From contig DBZJ01000111.1 of the NCBI GenBank assembly GCA_002311635.1, forward strand, positions 1 to 7,021: 7,021 bases of DNA, read 5' to 3'. This document shows, piece by piece, positions 1 to 6,632 of this stretch. The DNA comes from Syntrophaceae bacterium UBA1163. Its GTDB lineage: Bacteria > Desulfobacterota > BSN033 > UBA1163. Below the pieces are notes generated by a model, which saw only the letters and a list, made by a program, of their open reading frames with translations, searched no databases and was not told the origin of the DNA. Position numbers and translations under genes: made by a program. Position 1 is the first letter of the stretch; each line of letters begins with the position of its first letter.

Positions 1-251
1 GAAGTGTCTCCCTTACCGTCAAGCACAACATACTCCACCGGTCGTCCCAGGATTCCTCCGGCTTTGTTGATCTCCTCAACGGCGTATTTCTGTATGTCCA
101 TACAGGGTTTGGTGCCGGGGGAGGCAACATTTCCGACATAACCGATGACGATCGGCTTCCCGGCAGGGGCGGCAAGCACTGGGTTTACCCCCAACCAGAG
201 CAGAGAGAAGACCGCAACCAAAATCATTCCCAACCTTGACCATTTTTTCAT
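1..251 (-). CDS. livK: ABC transporter substrate-binding protein, Liv type (partial, N-terminal 83 residues)
   Basis: This is the N-terminus of a periplasmic solute-binding protein of the leucine/amide family (Peripla_BP_6 type). The reading frame is open to the left window edge, so the C-terminal three quarters or so lie outside. The ATG is at 251-249, with an AGGAAGG Shine-Dalgarno 6 nt upstream (258-264). Residues 1-28 form a Sec signal peptide: MKKW with basic residues, a hydrophobic core at about 9-23, then NPVLAA before PAGKP; there is no lipobox cysteine. The mature start KPIVIGYVGNVASPGT is the first beta strand and ligand loop of the family. It is followed by a helix with YAVEEINKAGGILGRPVE (residues 56-73), the hallmark of LivK-like proteins, and by YVVLDGKGD. 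It lies 77 nt behind CoA-transferase B with no promoter visible in the gap, so it is probably the distal gene of the operon and supplies ligand to LivHMGF. Ligand identity cannot be inferred. Confidence 0.9.
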   Translation of the reverse strand, partial: MKKWSRLGMILVAVFSLLWLGVNPVLAAPAGKPIVIGYVGNVASPGTKPCMDIQKYAVEEINKAGGILGRPVEYVVLDGKGDT

Positions 252-328
252 AGGTCACCTTCCTTTCTTTTTGCAGAGGAATCGTGAGAATTGCCCCTAC
301 TTGGAAAATGTACACGATGGGCCGCTTA

Positions 329-1678
329 TCATTCCTGAAGATATCTTTTCCGCATATCGTTGTTGTCCTTTCCGATATCACAGGAAACCCATTTGACCCG
401 AGGCGGAGATTCCGACATCTTGACAAAGCCGGTGTTGATGAGGAACTTTCCTAAGGTTCCATCCTCGACCTCTTGGAAGATTTTACGGATGGCAAACTGT
501 CTGTTATCGAGTGTCATCGGCGGAGTATTCACTTTCATGACGATGGGCACTCCGCCCCCGCGCCATTTGGATCGTGCCGCTTTGGCGCTGTATCGCAACG
601 CTTTATTCACCAGTTCATCAGCCGTGTACAGCACGGTCTTTTCTTCAATGGCTTTATACAAAATCATGGCATTTTCCACCACATCCGGAATCCGGTCCGG
701 CGTAAATCTCCAGTCGTCTTCTAATTTCCACAAACCAAGAATTTTTAGAAGGGCTCGGAAGTCGTGGTCACGAGGCGCCGCAATGACGACAAGACCATCC
801 TTACATCTCCAGCAACCATACGGATAGAGAATAAAGTCGAGAACCCCGATCCGCGGCCGGGCCGTCTCCCACGTGTAGCCGATCGTCGGAGGAAATCCGA
901 CCATGCACGAGTAAGCATCCATGGTGGCGATGTCCACCATCTGGCCTTCTCCGGTGTTTTGTCGGTGAATGAGAGCGAAAGAGCCTCCCAGGGCGGCATG
1001 GAGTCCGGAGATGTACCATCCGGCCCACATCCCGGCCTTCAATGGCCAGTTGTAAGGCTCCGGACTGTTGATCGGATCGCCTACTTGAGCCGGAAGGCCG
1101 GAGCCTGCCTGCGAGGTAATGTCGGAATCCGGAAAATGGGCAAATTGCCGGGCCTTTTCCGTATATTGGCCATAGGGAGTGATGGCAATATAAATCATAC
1201 CCGGATTCTTCTGACTGAGCTGCCGGTATCCGATGCCCCAGGAATCCATTTCTCCGGCCCCAAAGGTCTCAATTACCACTGCAGCCTTTTCCGCCAGCCT
1301 CGCAAAATCCTTCCTGTCCTTTTCCGAATTTTTGAGGTCGAGGGTTATGTATTTTTTGTTTCGCCCTTCGATCAAGAAAGGAATCCCAACGCCTTTGACA
1401 TTTTCGCCGAAGGGGGTCATCCTGCGGCACGGATCTCCATCGGGCGGCTCAACCTTAATGACCTCGGCACCGAACTCGGCAAAAAAACTAGCCGCAATGA
1501 TCCCCGAGAAGTTCGCATAACTGGCATCCAGAACCAGGATATCATCCAGGACCTCAGGTTTCCCTTCCGGGTTCATCACCTCGGCCAGTCTCTTTCCCCA
1601 GGAGGCCAGGTGTTGAACCGTCTTTCCCGAAGCGACATATCGGGCGTAAACTTGTTCTTTTTCCGGCTTGTTGCTCAC
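329..1678 (-). CDS. Family III (CaiB/BaiF) CoA-transferase B, divergent paralogue
   Basis: A predicted 449-residue cytoplasmic CoA-transferase that would move CoA between carboxylic acids through an aspartyl-CoA intermediate. The N-terminal Rossmann-like segment is visible at about 47-82 (ILVLDAS, then FGAEVIKVEPPDGDP). LDLKN (113-117), ETFGAGEMDSWGIGY (137-151) and PGMIYIAITPYGQY (159-172) follow the family order, and the tail VNTPP...SPPRVKW...IGKDN matches the family C-terminus. The catalytic Asp position of the family (PG-aromatic-D) reads FPDSD here, so D186 is the probable nucleophile although the usual Gly and aromatic residue are missing. The usual AGP near residue 60 is also changed to FSGII. 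There is an N-terminal extension of about 45 residues, and the protein ends soon after IGKDN, without the final LSEEEI-type helix of its neighbour. The start is GTG inside a GTGA overlap with the upstream stop; GAGGGG lies 5 nt before it. It is probably translationally coupled to CoA-transferase A and may be its partner subunit. The substrate is unknown. Confidence 0.88.
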   Translation of the reverse strand: MSNKPEKEQVYARYVASGKTVQHLASWGKRLAEVMNPEGKPEVLDDILVLDASYANFSGIIAASFFAEFGAEVIKVEPPDGDPCRRMTPFGENVKGVGIPFLIEGRNKKYITLDLKNSEKDRKDFARLAEKAAVVIETFGAGEMDSWGIGYRQLSQKNPGMIYIAITPYGQYTEKARQFAHFPDSDITSQAGSGLPAQVGDPINSPEPYNWPLKAGMWAGWYISGLHAALGGSFALIHRQNTGEGQMVDIATMDAYSCMVGFPPTIGYTWETARPRIGVLDFILYPYGCWRCKDGLVVIAAPRDHDFRALLKILGLWKLEDDWRFTPDRIPDVVENAMILYKAIEEKTVLYTADELVNKALRYSAKAARSKWRGGGVPIVMKVNTPPMTLDNRQFAIRKIFQEVEDGTLGKFLINTGFVKMSESPPRVKWVSCDIGKDNNDMRKRYLQE

Positions 1679-3030
1679 TTTTTCCCCTCTCTCCCGTAAT
1701 GAAAGATTGGATCCTCATCCAGATTATAATAAATGGGCGGCTTCAGCCCCGGCCGGTCGTCGAAGGTGCCGACGATTCTTTTTTTCTCCAGCACTGAAAT
1801 TTCTTCCTCAGACAGATCCAGAAATTTCTTGAGTACGAACCGGTTATGGTAGCCTATCGGGCGGGCCAGCCATTTTGTTCTGGCTGGCGTCTTGCTGAGC
1901 TGGGCGGAGGGTCCTGCCATGACCAGCTCTTTATACATTTCATCATTGAACAGGATCACACTCCCCCTCTGACGCCTCCAGGGATCGTGACAGATCTGGT
2001 AGTCATCCAGTACTTCTGCAGCCGGGAACCCCTTGTCATTGGCCAGCCCGGTAATCTCCTCAACATCCAAGGACTTTAACCAGTCGCCGGCAATCTTGGT
2101 GAGCGCAGCCGCATTGGCCGGTTTCAGTCTCTCGAAGGGATCGGTATAAACTTTTTCCTTAAGGAGATCTTCCCGGTTCATGGCGCTGCAAAGACCAGCA
2201 AATTGTTTTTCGGTAGCGCACGCCAGCGCCACAAATTTTCCATCTCGGGTTTTAAAGATGGAGGCCGGGACCATCGTGGGGTCACTGTTTCCGGTGCGGC
2301 CAATCTCCTTTCCCGTAAGGTTGAAGAATGTGAAGTGCCAGAGCAATCGCATCAATGCCTCAGACTGGGCCAGGTCAATGTACTGCCCTTTCCCCGTCTT
2401 CTTGCGAAAGTAGAGAGCCATCAATATGGCCATGGCCCCCATATTGCCAGGGATGTAATCCCCCAGGTAATCAGGCAGTTTGTAATACTTGTCCGTATCG
2501 GGATAACCGGTCAGGCTCAGCACACCGCTGGCAGCCTGGGCAAGAAGGTCCCAACCGGGATAGAAACGTAAAGGCCCATACTGGCCGTAGGTGGAACAGC
2601 TCAGGTAGATGATCTTGGGGTTGATTTCGCTGATTTGGGTATATCCCACCCCCCACGCTTCAGCCGTTCCGGCGGCGAAGTTCTCGGCCACCACATCTGC
2701 CGTCTCGGCCAGCCGGTAAATGATCTCTTTGGCCTCCGGCTTCTTCAAGTCCAGACCGAGAAAATACTTGTTCTGGGTGACAAAATGCCAAAGAGGATTG
2801 GAATGCTTCCAGTATTTTCCCCAATAAGTGGCCGGCCTCCAGAGATCTCCATGATAAGGGAGTTCGAGTTTGATGACTTCTGCCCCATACTGAGCCAGGA
2901 GCCGGGTGGCCGTAGGGCCAAAAATGACATGGGAGAAATCGAGGACACGGATCCCTTTCAGGATCTCCGTTTTCTCATTGACGGCAGCAGGGTCAAAAAG
3001 TTTGGCCGTATAGGAAAAATAATCTTCCAT
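1675..3030 (-). CDS. Family III (CaiB/BaiF) CoA-transferase A
   Basis: A 451-residue CoA-transferase of the CaiB/BaiF (formyl-CoA transferase) family, presumed cytoplasmic. Family landmarks run in order: LKGIRVLDFSHVIFGPTATR (24-43), YGAEVIKLELP (48-58), LGLDLKKPEAK (91-101), ADVVAENFAAGTAEAWGVGY (111-130), IIYLSCSTYGQYGP (140-153), and PGWDLLAQAASG (158-169). D161 in the last motif aligns with the catalytic aspartate of the family. GRTGNSDPTMVPASIFKTRD (244-263) is the small-domain/glycine-loop region, and the C-terminus has IGYHN followed by LDLSEEEISVLEKK. The length slightly exceeds the usual 390-430 because of a 23-residue N-terminal extension. The ATG at 3030 has GGAGGT 5 nt upstream, overlapping the livF stop codon, and only 3 nt separate the genes. 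The family also includes carnitine, oxalate, bile-acid, benzylsuccinate, malate and phenyllactate enzymes. The sequence alone does not choose between these, so no symbol is given. Confidence 0.93.
   Translation of the reverse strand: MEDYFSYTAKLFDPAAVNEKTEILKGIRVLDFSHVIFGPTATRLLAQYGAEVIKLELPYHGDLWRPATYWGKYWKHSNPLWHFVTQNKYFLGLDLKKPEAKEIIYRLAETADVVAENFAAGTAEAWGVGYTQISEINPKIIYLSCSTYGQYGPLRFYPGWDLLAQAASGVLSLTGYPDTDKYYKLPDYLGDYIPGNMGAMAILMALYFRKKTGKGQYIDLAQSEALMRLLWHFTFFNLTGKEIGRTGNSDPTMVPASIFKTRDGKFVALACATEKQFAGLCSAMNREDLLKEKVYTDPFERLKPANAAALTKIAGDWLKSLDVEEITGLANDKGFPAAEVLDDYQICHDPWRRQRGSVILFNDEMYKELVMAGPSAQLSKTPARTKWLARPIGYHNRFVLKKFLDLSEEEISVLEKKRIVGTFDDRPGLKPPIYYNLDEDPIFHYGREGKK
1684..1689 (-). 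promoter_or_regulatory. Ribosome binding site fixing the GTG start of CoA-transferase B
   Basis: GAGGGG on the minus strand lies 5 nt (all A) before GTG at 1678-1676. It is embedded in the last codons of CoA-transferase A (GREGKK, stop). The stop TGA (1677-1675) and the GTG overlap as GTGA, a typical arrangement for translational coupling. No better in-frame start lies downstream before the conserved domain. Confidence 0.7.
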
Positions 3031-3033
3031 TCG

Positions 3034-3738
3034 CTACCTCCCCAAGTAGGCCTTCTTCACCAAATCGCTTTGCATTAAACTGGCGGCATTTCCCTCGAGC
3101 ACGATTTTCCCGTCTTGCATGACATAACCGCGGTTCGCAATCCCCAGGGCCCGCAAGGCGTTCTGCTCGGGAAGCAAAATGGTGATCTTGGACTGCCGGA
3201 GCTTTCCCAGGGTCTGGTAAAGATGATCCTGGATGACAGGAGCCAACCCTAAAGAAGGTTCATCCACCATCAGTAGCCGGGGTTGAGCCATCAGTCCTCT
3301 GCCGATCGTCAGCATCTGCTGCTCTCCTCCGGAGAGGAGGCGGGAGGGCATATAGGCCCTTTCTTTGAGAATTGGGAAAAGTTCCATGACCCATTCCATG
3401 CTCTCCTGTTTCGTCTGCCAGGCCTTCCCGGGATAGGCCCCCAGGAGGAGATTTTCCTTCACGGTCATGTAGGGAAAGAGCCGCCTGCCCTCGGGAACCT
3501 GGGCAATTCCAACTGCAATGATCTTATGGGTGGGAAGGTTCTGAATAGGCTTTCCCAAAAAAAGGATGCTTCCGGAAGAAGGTTTGATGATTCCTTGAAT
3601 CGTATTCAGAAGGGTGCTCTTGCCGGCCCCGTTAGAGCCCAGCAAGGCGACCAGTTCGTTCTCCCGGATGGATAAACTGACATCATGCAGGACGGGAATA
3701 ACTCCATAGGATACGTTAAGATTTTTTACCTCAAGCAT
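3034..3738 (-). CDS. livF: Branched-chain amino acid type ABC transporter ATP-binding protein LivF
   Basis: A 234-residue ATPase subunit of the LivHMGF importer, on the cytoplasmic face, powering uptake together with LivG. Numbered from the ATG at 3738: Walker A GSNGAGKS (34-41), Q-loop glutamine Q80 in IAQVPEGRRLFP (a LivF signature), ABC signature LSGGEQQML (135-143), Walker B LLMVDE (155-160) followed by PSLGLAP, and EQN (191-193) where most ABC proteins carry the H-loop histidine, as is usual for LivF. The residue before EQN is Pro rather than the common Val. An in-frame TTG exists 8 codons upstream at 3762. I prefer the ATG at 3738 because AGGGA lies 4 nt before it and because MLEVKNLNVSYG is the standard LivF N-terminus; the 234-residue length fits the family. 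It follows livG after 43 nt and is followed by CoA-transferase A after 3 nt. Confidence 0.95.
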   Translation of the reverse strand: MLEVKNLNVSYGVIPVLHDVSLSIRENELVALLGSNGAGKSTLLNTIQGIIKPSSGSILFLGKPIQNLPTHKIIAVGIAQVPEGRRLFPYMTVKENLLLGAYPGKAWQTKQESMEWVMELFPILKERAYMPSRLLSGGEQQMLTIGRGLMAQPRLLMVDEPSLGLAPVIQDHLYQTLGKLRQSKITILLPEQNALRALGIANRGYVMQDGKIVLEGNAASLMQSDLVKKAYLGR

Positions 3739-3742
3739 GGTT

Positions 3743-3747
3743 TCCCT
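3743..3747 (-). promoter_or_regulatory. Ribosome binding site supporting the ATG start of livF
   Basis: AGGGA on the minus strand lies 4 nt before ATG 3738-3736. It favours this ATG over the TTG at 3762-3760, which would add eight residues (MRCLGRET) not expected in the family. Confidence 0.5.
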
Positions 3748-3781
3748 ACCAAGACACCTCAAGTCAAAAAAAGTTCATACG

Positions 3782-4546
3782 CTATGCGCTTTGCTCCGCG
3801 CTATTTGTTTTGCGCCATCCAGAGCCGAGATAAGCTTCAATCACCTTGTCGTTATTGGCGATCTCTTCTGGAGTCCCCTCAGCAAGCTTCTCGCCGAAAT
3901 GAATGGCAATGATTCGCTCGGCTGCCTCCATCAAGACCGCCATGACGTGCTCGATCCAAAAGATAGTCAAACCAAACTCTTCCTTGGCCCGGGCAATCAG
4001 ATGGACAGCCCGGTTCGCCTCTCCTGGATTGAGCCCGGCCATTACCTCATCAACGAAGAGAAGTTTTGGCGTGGTCGCCAGGGCTCGGGCTAACTCGAGC
4101 ATGCGGAGTTCAAAGAAGGTCAGATCCCGAGCCAAGATATTGCGCTTGCTGAAAAGCCCCACAAATTCCAGGTAATGGGTGGCTTCAGCGGCCGCATCGT
4201 CGAAACCCCGGTTTGCCCTCTTCTTTCCGCAGAGAGCACTTGTCACCACACTCATCAGGGCGGTCAGCTCCGGAAAGGGCCGGGGAATCTGGTAAGTTCG
4301 GCTGAGCCCCATCCGGCACCGTTGATAAGGCTTCATCCGGGTGATGAACTTTCCGTCCATCTCGATTTCACCGGAATCGGCATAGTAGGACCCGCAGAGG
4401 AGATTGACCAGAGTCGTCTTGCCCGCTCCATTCGGTCCAATCAGGCCCACCGTCTCTCCCGAACTGATGTCGAAGCTAATCTTGTTGACAGCAGTGAGGC
4501 CCCCAAAACTTTTCGTAATATTTCTGACTTTCAAAATCTCGGACAT
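3782..4546 (-). CDS. livG: Branched-chain amino acid type ABC transporter ATP-binding protein LivG
   Basis: A 254-residue ATPase subunit pairing with LivF. Motifs in order: ILKVRNITKSFGGLTAVN (4-21), the LivG-type N-terminus; Walker A GPNGAGKT (37-44); Q-loop Q86 in RTYQIPRPF; Walker B LLFVDE (162-167) followed by VMAGLNPGE; and H-loop H200 in WIEHVM. The C-terminus has GEKLAEGTPEEIANNDKVIE and then AYLG, typical of LivG. The ABC signature is unusual: LTFFELRMLELARALA (142-157) stands where LSYGQ-type LivG proteins have the signature. The usual glycine is Phe and the Ser is Thr. DEVMAGL in place of DEPAAGL marks a recognisable LivG subgroup in which this region is often altered, so I do not take it as inactivation. 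The ATG at 4546 has GGAGA 8 nt upstream; the gene starts 5 nt after the livM stop. Confidence 0.95.
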   Translation of the reverse strand: MSEILKVRNITKSFGGLTAVNKISFDISSGETVGLIGPNGAGKTTLVNLLCGSYYADSGEIEMDGKFITRMKPYQRCRMGLSRTYQIPRPFPELTALMSVVTSALCGKKRANRGFDDAAAEATHYLEFVGLFSKRNILARDLTFFELRMLELARALATTPKLLFVDEVMAGLNPGEANRAVHLIARAKEEFGLTIFWIEHVMAVLMEAAERIIAIHFGEKLAEGTPEEIANNDKVIEAYLGSGWRKTNSAEQSA

Positions 4547-4551
4547 TCGCT

Positions 4552-5592
4552 CTATCTCCGTACATGCAAGGTTGGCAAATACTCCCGGTACCGGCGTTTC
4601 CTGTAGATTCCGAAAAGGCCCTCAGGCAAGGCAAAGAGGAGGATAAAAAGAATGATCGGGAACACTACGGGCTGGATATTGCCCAGGGTGGCGATCAGGA
4701 TCATCTCAAGAAACGCAACGAAATAGCCGCCGGCCACGCACCCGAAAACCTGTGCCCGCCCTCCGATGAAAATAACGAGGAGGATCTTCACCATGAACGT
4801 GAGCGGGAGATAGGTGATCCCGGCGAAGGTTCCAAAGTAATGGGCATAAAACCATCCGGCAACGCCGATCATCCCGGCAGAGAAGACGAAGGCCAGGATC
4901 TTCACCGCGTTGATGTTGACGCCGATTCCGTGGGCCACCTCTTCGTCATCATTGATAGTGGCCATGATCAGGCCATAACGAGATTTAAGGATTTTGTTGA
5001 CAACGAGAAGATAAAGGAGCACCAGGAAGATGGAGAGGTAGGCGATCATTAGGAAATTGATTTTAACGTCTCCAAGGTCCATCAATAGTTTGATCCCAGC
5101 CAGGCCCACGTCACCCTTGAAGAGATCCGAGTAGATGAAGGTGACCTCGAGAAAGACAAGGGGTAGAAGGAGGGTAAGGAGGACGTAGTAGAGACCCCTG
5201 GCCAAGATCACGAGAGGACTAAAAAGAAGAGCGGAGATCAAGCTGATCAGGATAGCGGGAGCAAGGGTCTTGAGAGGTCCCCACCCATAAGCAATGGAGA
5301 GAATGGCTGCCGTATAACCTCCAACGCCGACGAAGAAATTCGGGCCAAAATTGAGCCGGCCCGTTCCCACCGTCATTAGGGCCAGCGGAATGGCTATGGC
5401 GGAATAAAGATTGGCCGTGATCAAAGTATTTAAGAGGATGGGGCTGAAGAAGTAGCACAGAATGGGAAAGATGAGCAAGCAGGCGGTCCAGAGAAACGCA
5501 TTCCTCCAGTATCTGGGCTCCAGCATCCAGTCCCACTTTTTCCCTTTGTGGCGGATGATGATCCGGTCTCTTTTAACTTCGGCGTCTACCAT
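4552..5592 (-). CDS. livM: Branched-chain amino acid type ABC transporter permease LivM
   Basis: A 346-residue inner-membrane permease, partner of LivH in the translocation pore. A basic N-terminal tail of about 30 residues is followed by eight to ten hydrophobic segments (roughly 32-50, 55-74, 86-102, 108-131, 134-153, 179-198, 230-251, 264-277, 284-301 and 306-321). Family markers are TVGTGRLNFGPNFFVGVGGY (74-93), corresponding to the GxLSxGxxxFxGxGAY motif, and SRYGLIMATINDDEEVAHGI (204-223), the cytoplasmic loop that contacts the ATPases. These are followed by GVNINAVKILAF, FIGGRAQVFGCVAGG (275-289) and the ending PEGLFGIYRKRR. The start ATG at 5592 overlaps the livH stop by 7 nt; GAGG lies 4 nt upstream. 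The overlap indicates co-translation with livH. Confidence 0.94.
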   Translation of the reverse strand: MVDAEVKRDRIIIRHKGKKWDWMLEPRYWRNAFLWTACLLIFPILCYFFSPILLNTLITANLYSAIAIPLALMTVGTGRLNFGPNFFVGVGGYTAAILSIAYGWGPLKTLAPAILISLISALLFSPLVILARGLYYVLLTLLLPLVFLEVTFIYSDLFKGDVGLAGIKLLMDLGDVKINFLMIAYLSIFLVLLYLLVVNKILKSRYGLIMATINDDEEVAHGIGVNINAVKILAFVFSAGMIGVAGWFYAHYFGTFAGITYLPLTFMVKILLVIFIGGRAQVFGCVAGGYFVAFLEMILIATLGNIQPVVFPIILFILLFALPEGLFGIYRKRRYREYLPTLHVRR

Positions 5593-6461
5593 AAGGCCTC
5601 ACTCTTGGCGATCCCCTGCGGTCTTACCATCAGGATGATCATGACCAGAACTAAAGCAGAGAGGTTCATAAATCGCGGCTCTCCCAGAACGAAAGACACA
5701 ACGGCGTGGGTAAGACCAATAAGAAAACTGGCAATAATGGTTCCTTTGATGTTTCCCAAGCCGCCCAGAATGGCTACCAAGATGGCTGTGGTCATATAAA
5801 GCGAACCCATCCCCGGCTCCACGGACCAGACCGGCGCGAGGATCAGTGTCCCGACAATCACCGGAATCAGGACCAGCATCATGGTGAAAACATAGAGGCT
5901 CTCGACGTTCACCCCGATGATCCTGCTGCTGTAAATATCCTGGGAGATAGCGCGCACCGCCAAACCCGTTCGGGTTTTAAGAAAGAAAAGGACAAATAAG
6001 AAGGTGAGGAGGAGAGCGATTCCCGCACCCACTATAAGCTGATTGGAGATGACGGTCGTTCCGATCTTAGAACTTCCATTGATCAGGGTTGTCTGGATGT
6101 AGACGCCCGCCTGGATCGGGTAGCGATAATTGACGATTTGCTCCACAATGAGGGAAAACAAGAGAAGCCCTGTCAGCAGAATCTCCTCCCGCTGCACATA
6201 TTTTATGATAATCCCCTTATAAACAAGGATGGAAATAACAAACTGGAGAATGACCATGCCGAGGATGGCAGGAAATAATCCCAAACCGAATTCTTTCATA
6301 AACATCCAGGTAAGATAGACGGTTAAGGTAAAGAGGTAGGCATATCCCAGATGGAAGATCCTCAGGACGCCGCAGATGATGGAGAAGCCCAGGGAGATGA
6401 GCAGGTAAAGAGACCCGAGGAGAAACGCATAAATGAGGACGACTTGAAGAGTACCCCACAT
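5586..6461 (-). CDS. livH: Branched-chain amino acid type ABC transporter permease LivH
   Basis: A 291-residue inner-membrane permease and first gene of the operon. About eight hydrophobic segments are visible (roughly 6-29, 36-53, 61-81, 95-110, 139-161, 187-209, 221-255 with an internal break, and 264-279). Family markers are LYLLISLGFSIICGVLRIFH (18-37), corresponding to the LxxxGxxxxxGxxxxxN region. KTRTGLAVRAISQD (162-175) is the cytoplasmic coupling loop, followed by IIGVNVESLY, GGLGNIKG (233-240) and the end MVRPQGI. In the first motif the common INFAHG reads IFHLGYAY, a modest deviation. The ATG at 6461 has AAGGAG 10 nt upstream (6472-6477), the clearest ribosome site of the window. 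Its leader carries a sigma70-like promoter and a terminator-like hairpin, described separately. Confidence 0.94.
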   Translation of the reverse strand: MWGTLQVVLIYAFLLGSLYLLISLGFSIICGVLRIFHLGYAYLFTLTVYLTWMFMKEFGLGLFPAILGMVILQFVISILVYKGIIIKYVQREEILLTGLLLFSLIVEQIVNYRYPIQAGVYIQTTLINGSSKIGTTVISNQLIVGAGIALLLTFLFVLFFLKTRTGLAVRAISQDIYSSRIIGVNVESLYVFTMMLVLIPVIVGTLILAPVWSVEPGMGSLYMTTAILVAILGGLGNIKGTIIASFLIGLTHAVVSFVLGEPRFMNLSALVLVMIILMVRPQGIAKSEALW

Positions 6462-6497
6462 GGATCTGTTACTCCTTCATCCGACATCCGAGTTGTC

Positions 6498-6523
6498 AAA
6501 AAAACGCAGATCGATTCATCTGC
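6498..6523 (-). terminator. Terminator-like hairpin with T-run in the operon leader (possible attenuator)
   Basis: On the minus strand, GCAGAT (6523-6518), the loop GAATCG and ATCTGC (6511-6506) form a perfect 6-bp stem, followed by one G and seven T (6504-6498). It lies between the predicted transcription start (about 6596) and the livH ribosome site, with about 20 nt between the T-run and the AAGGAG. The stem is short, so termination could be partial. I saw no obvious alternative antiterminator stem and no recognisable leader peptide. Confidence 0.45.
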
Positions 6524-6602
6524 CTTCCCGGAGCCTGAACAAACTGTCTTGTATAACAAACGAAAAGATTTTGCAAGCCCTTTGGAAAAAAAATGACAAG
6601 CA

Positions 6603-6632
6603 CTTATACTCGATGCCGTAAAACAAAGTCAA
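6603..6632 (-). promoter_or_regulatory. Probable sigma70-type promoter of the liv/CoA-transferase operon
   Basis: On the minus strand, TTGACT (6632-6627) and TATAAG (6608-6603) are separated by 18 nt; each box matches five of six consensus positions. An A/T-rich stretch lies just upstream of the -35 box. The predicted start near 6596 gives a leader of about 135 nt before livH. A weaker second candidate, TTGCAA (6576-6571) with TATACA (6555-6550) and a 15-nt spacer, lies inside the leader. This is pattern matching only. Confidence 0.6.

Noticed and set aside
252..328. Possible separate promoter or terminator before the binding-protein gene
   Set aside because: No paired -35/-10 boxes and no hairpin with a T-run were found in these 77 bases, only a good ribosome site. 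Co-transcription with the upstream genes is the simpler reading.
76..426. 116-codon minus-strand frame spanning the junction between CoA-transferase B and the binding protein
   Set aside because: It overlaps both real genes in another frame. It does not continue the CoA-transferase family tail, so it is not evidence of a frameshift in CoA-transferase B, and it is not homologous to a binding protein.
764..1699. 311-codon plus-strand frame opposite CoA-transferase B
   Set aside because: It lies entirely antisense to a clear family III CoA-transferase, has an Arg/Pro/Ser-rich composition without a domain, and has no plausible ribosome site or promoter. It is a shadow frame.
3739..3761. Eight-codon TTG-initiated extension of livF
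   Set aside because: The extra residues are not part of the family N-terminus, and the downstream ATG has its own ribosome site at a reasonable distance.
4564..5052. 162-codon plus-strand frame rich in Asp, Glu, His and Lys
   Set aside because: It is antisense to the hydrophobic LivM gene. A charged low-complexity translation is what the complement of membrane-protein codons gives.
6538..6561. Direct repeat AACAAAC (6538-6544 and 6555-6561) and the small palindrome TTGT-ATA-ACAA (6549-6559) in the leader
   Set aside because: They are short, in AT-rich sequence, and match no operator consensus I can name. Chance is a sufficient explanation without comparative data.
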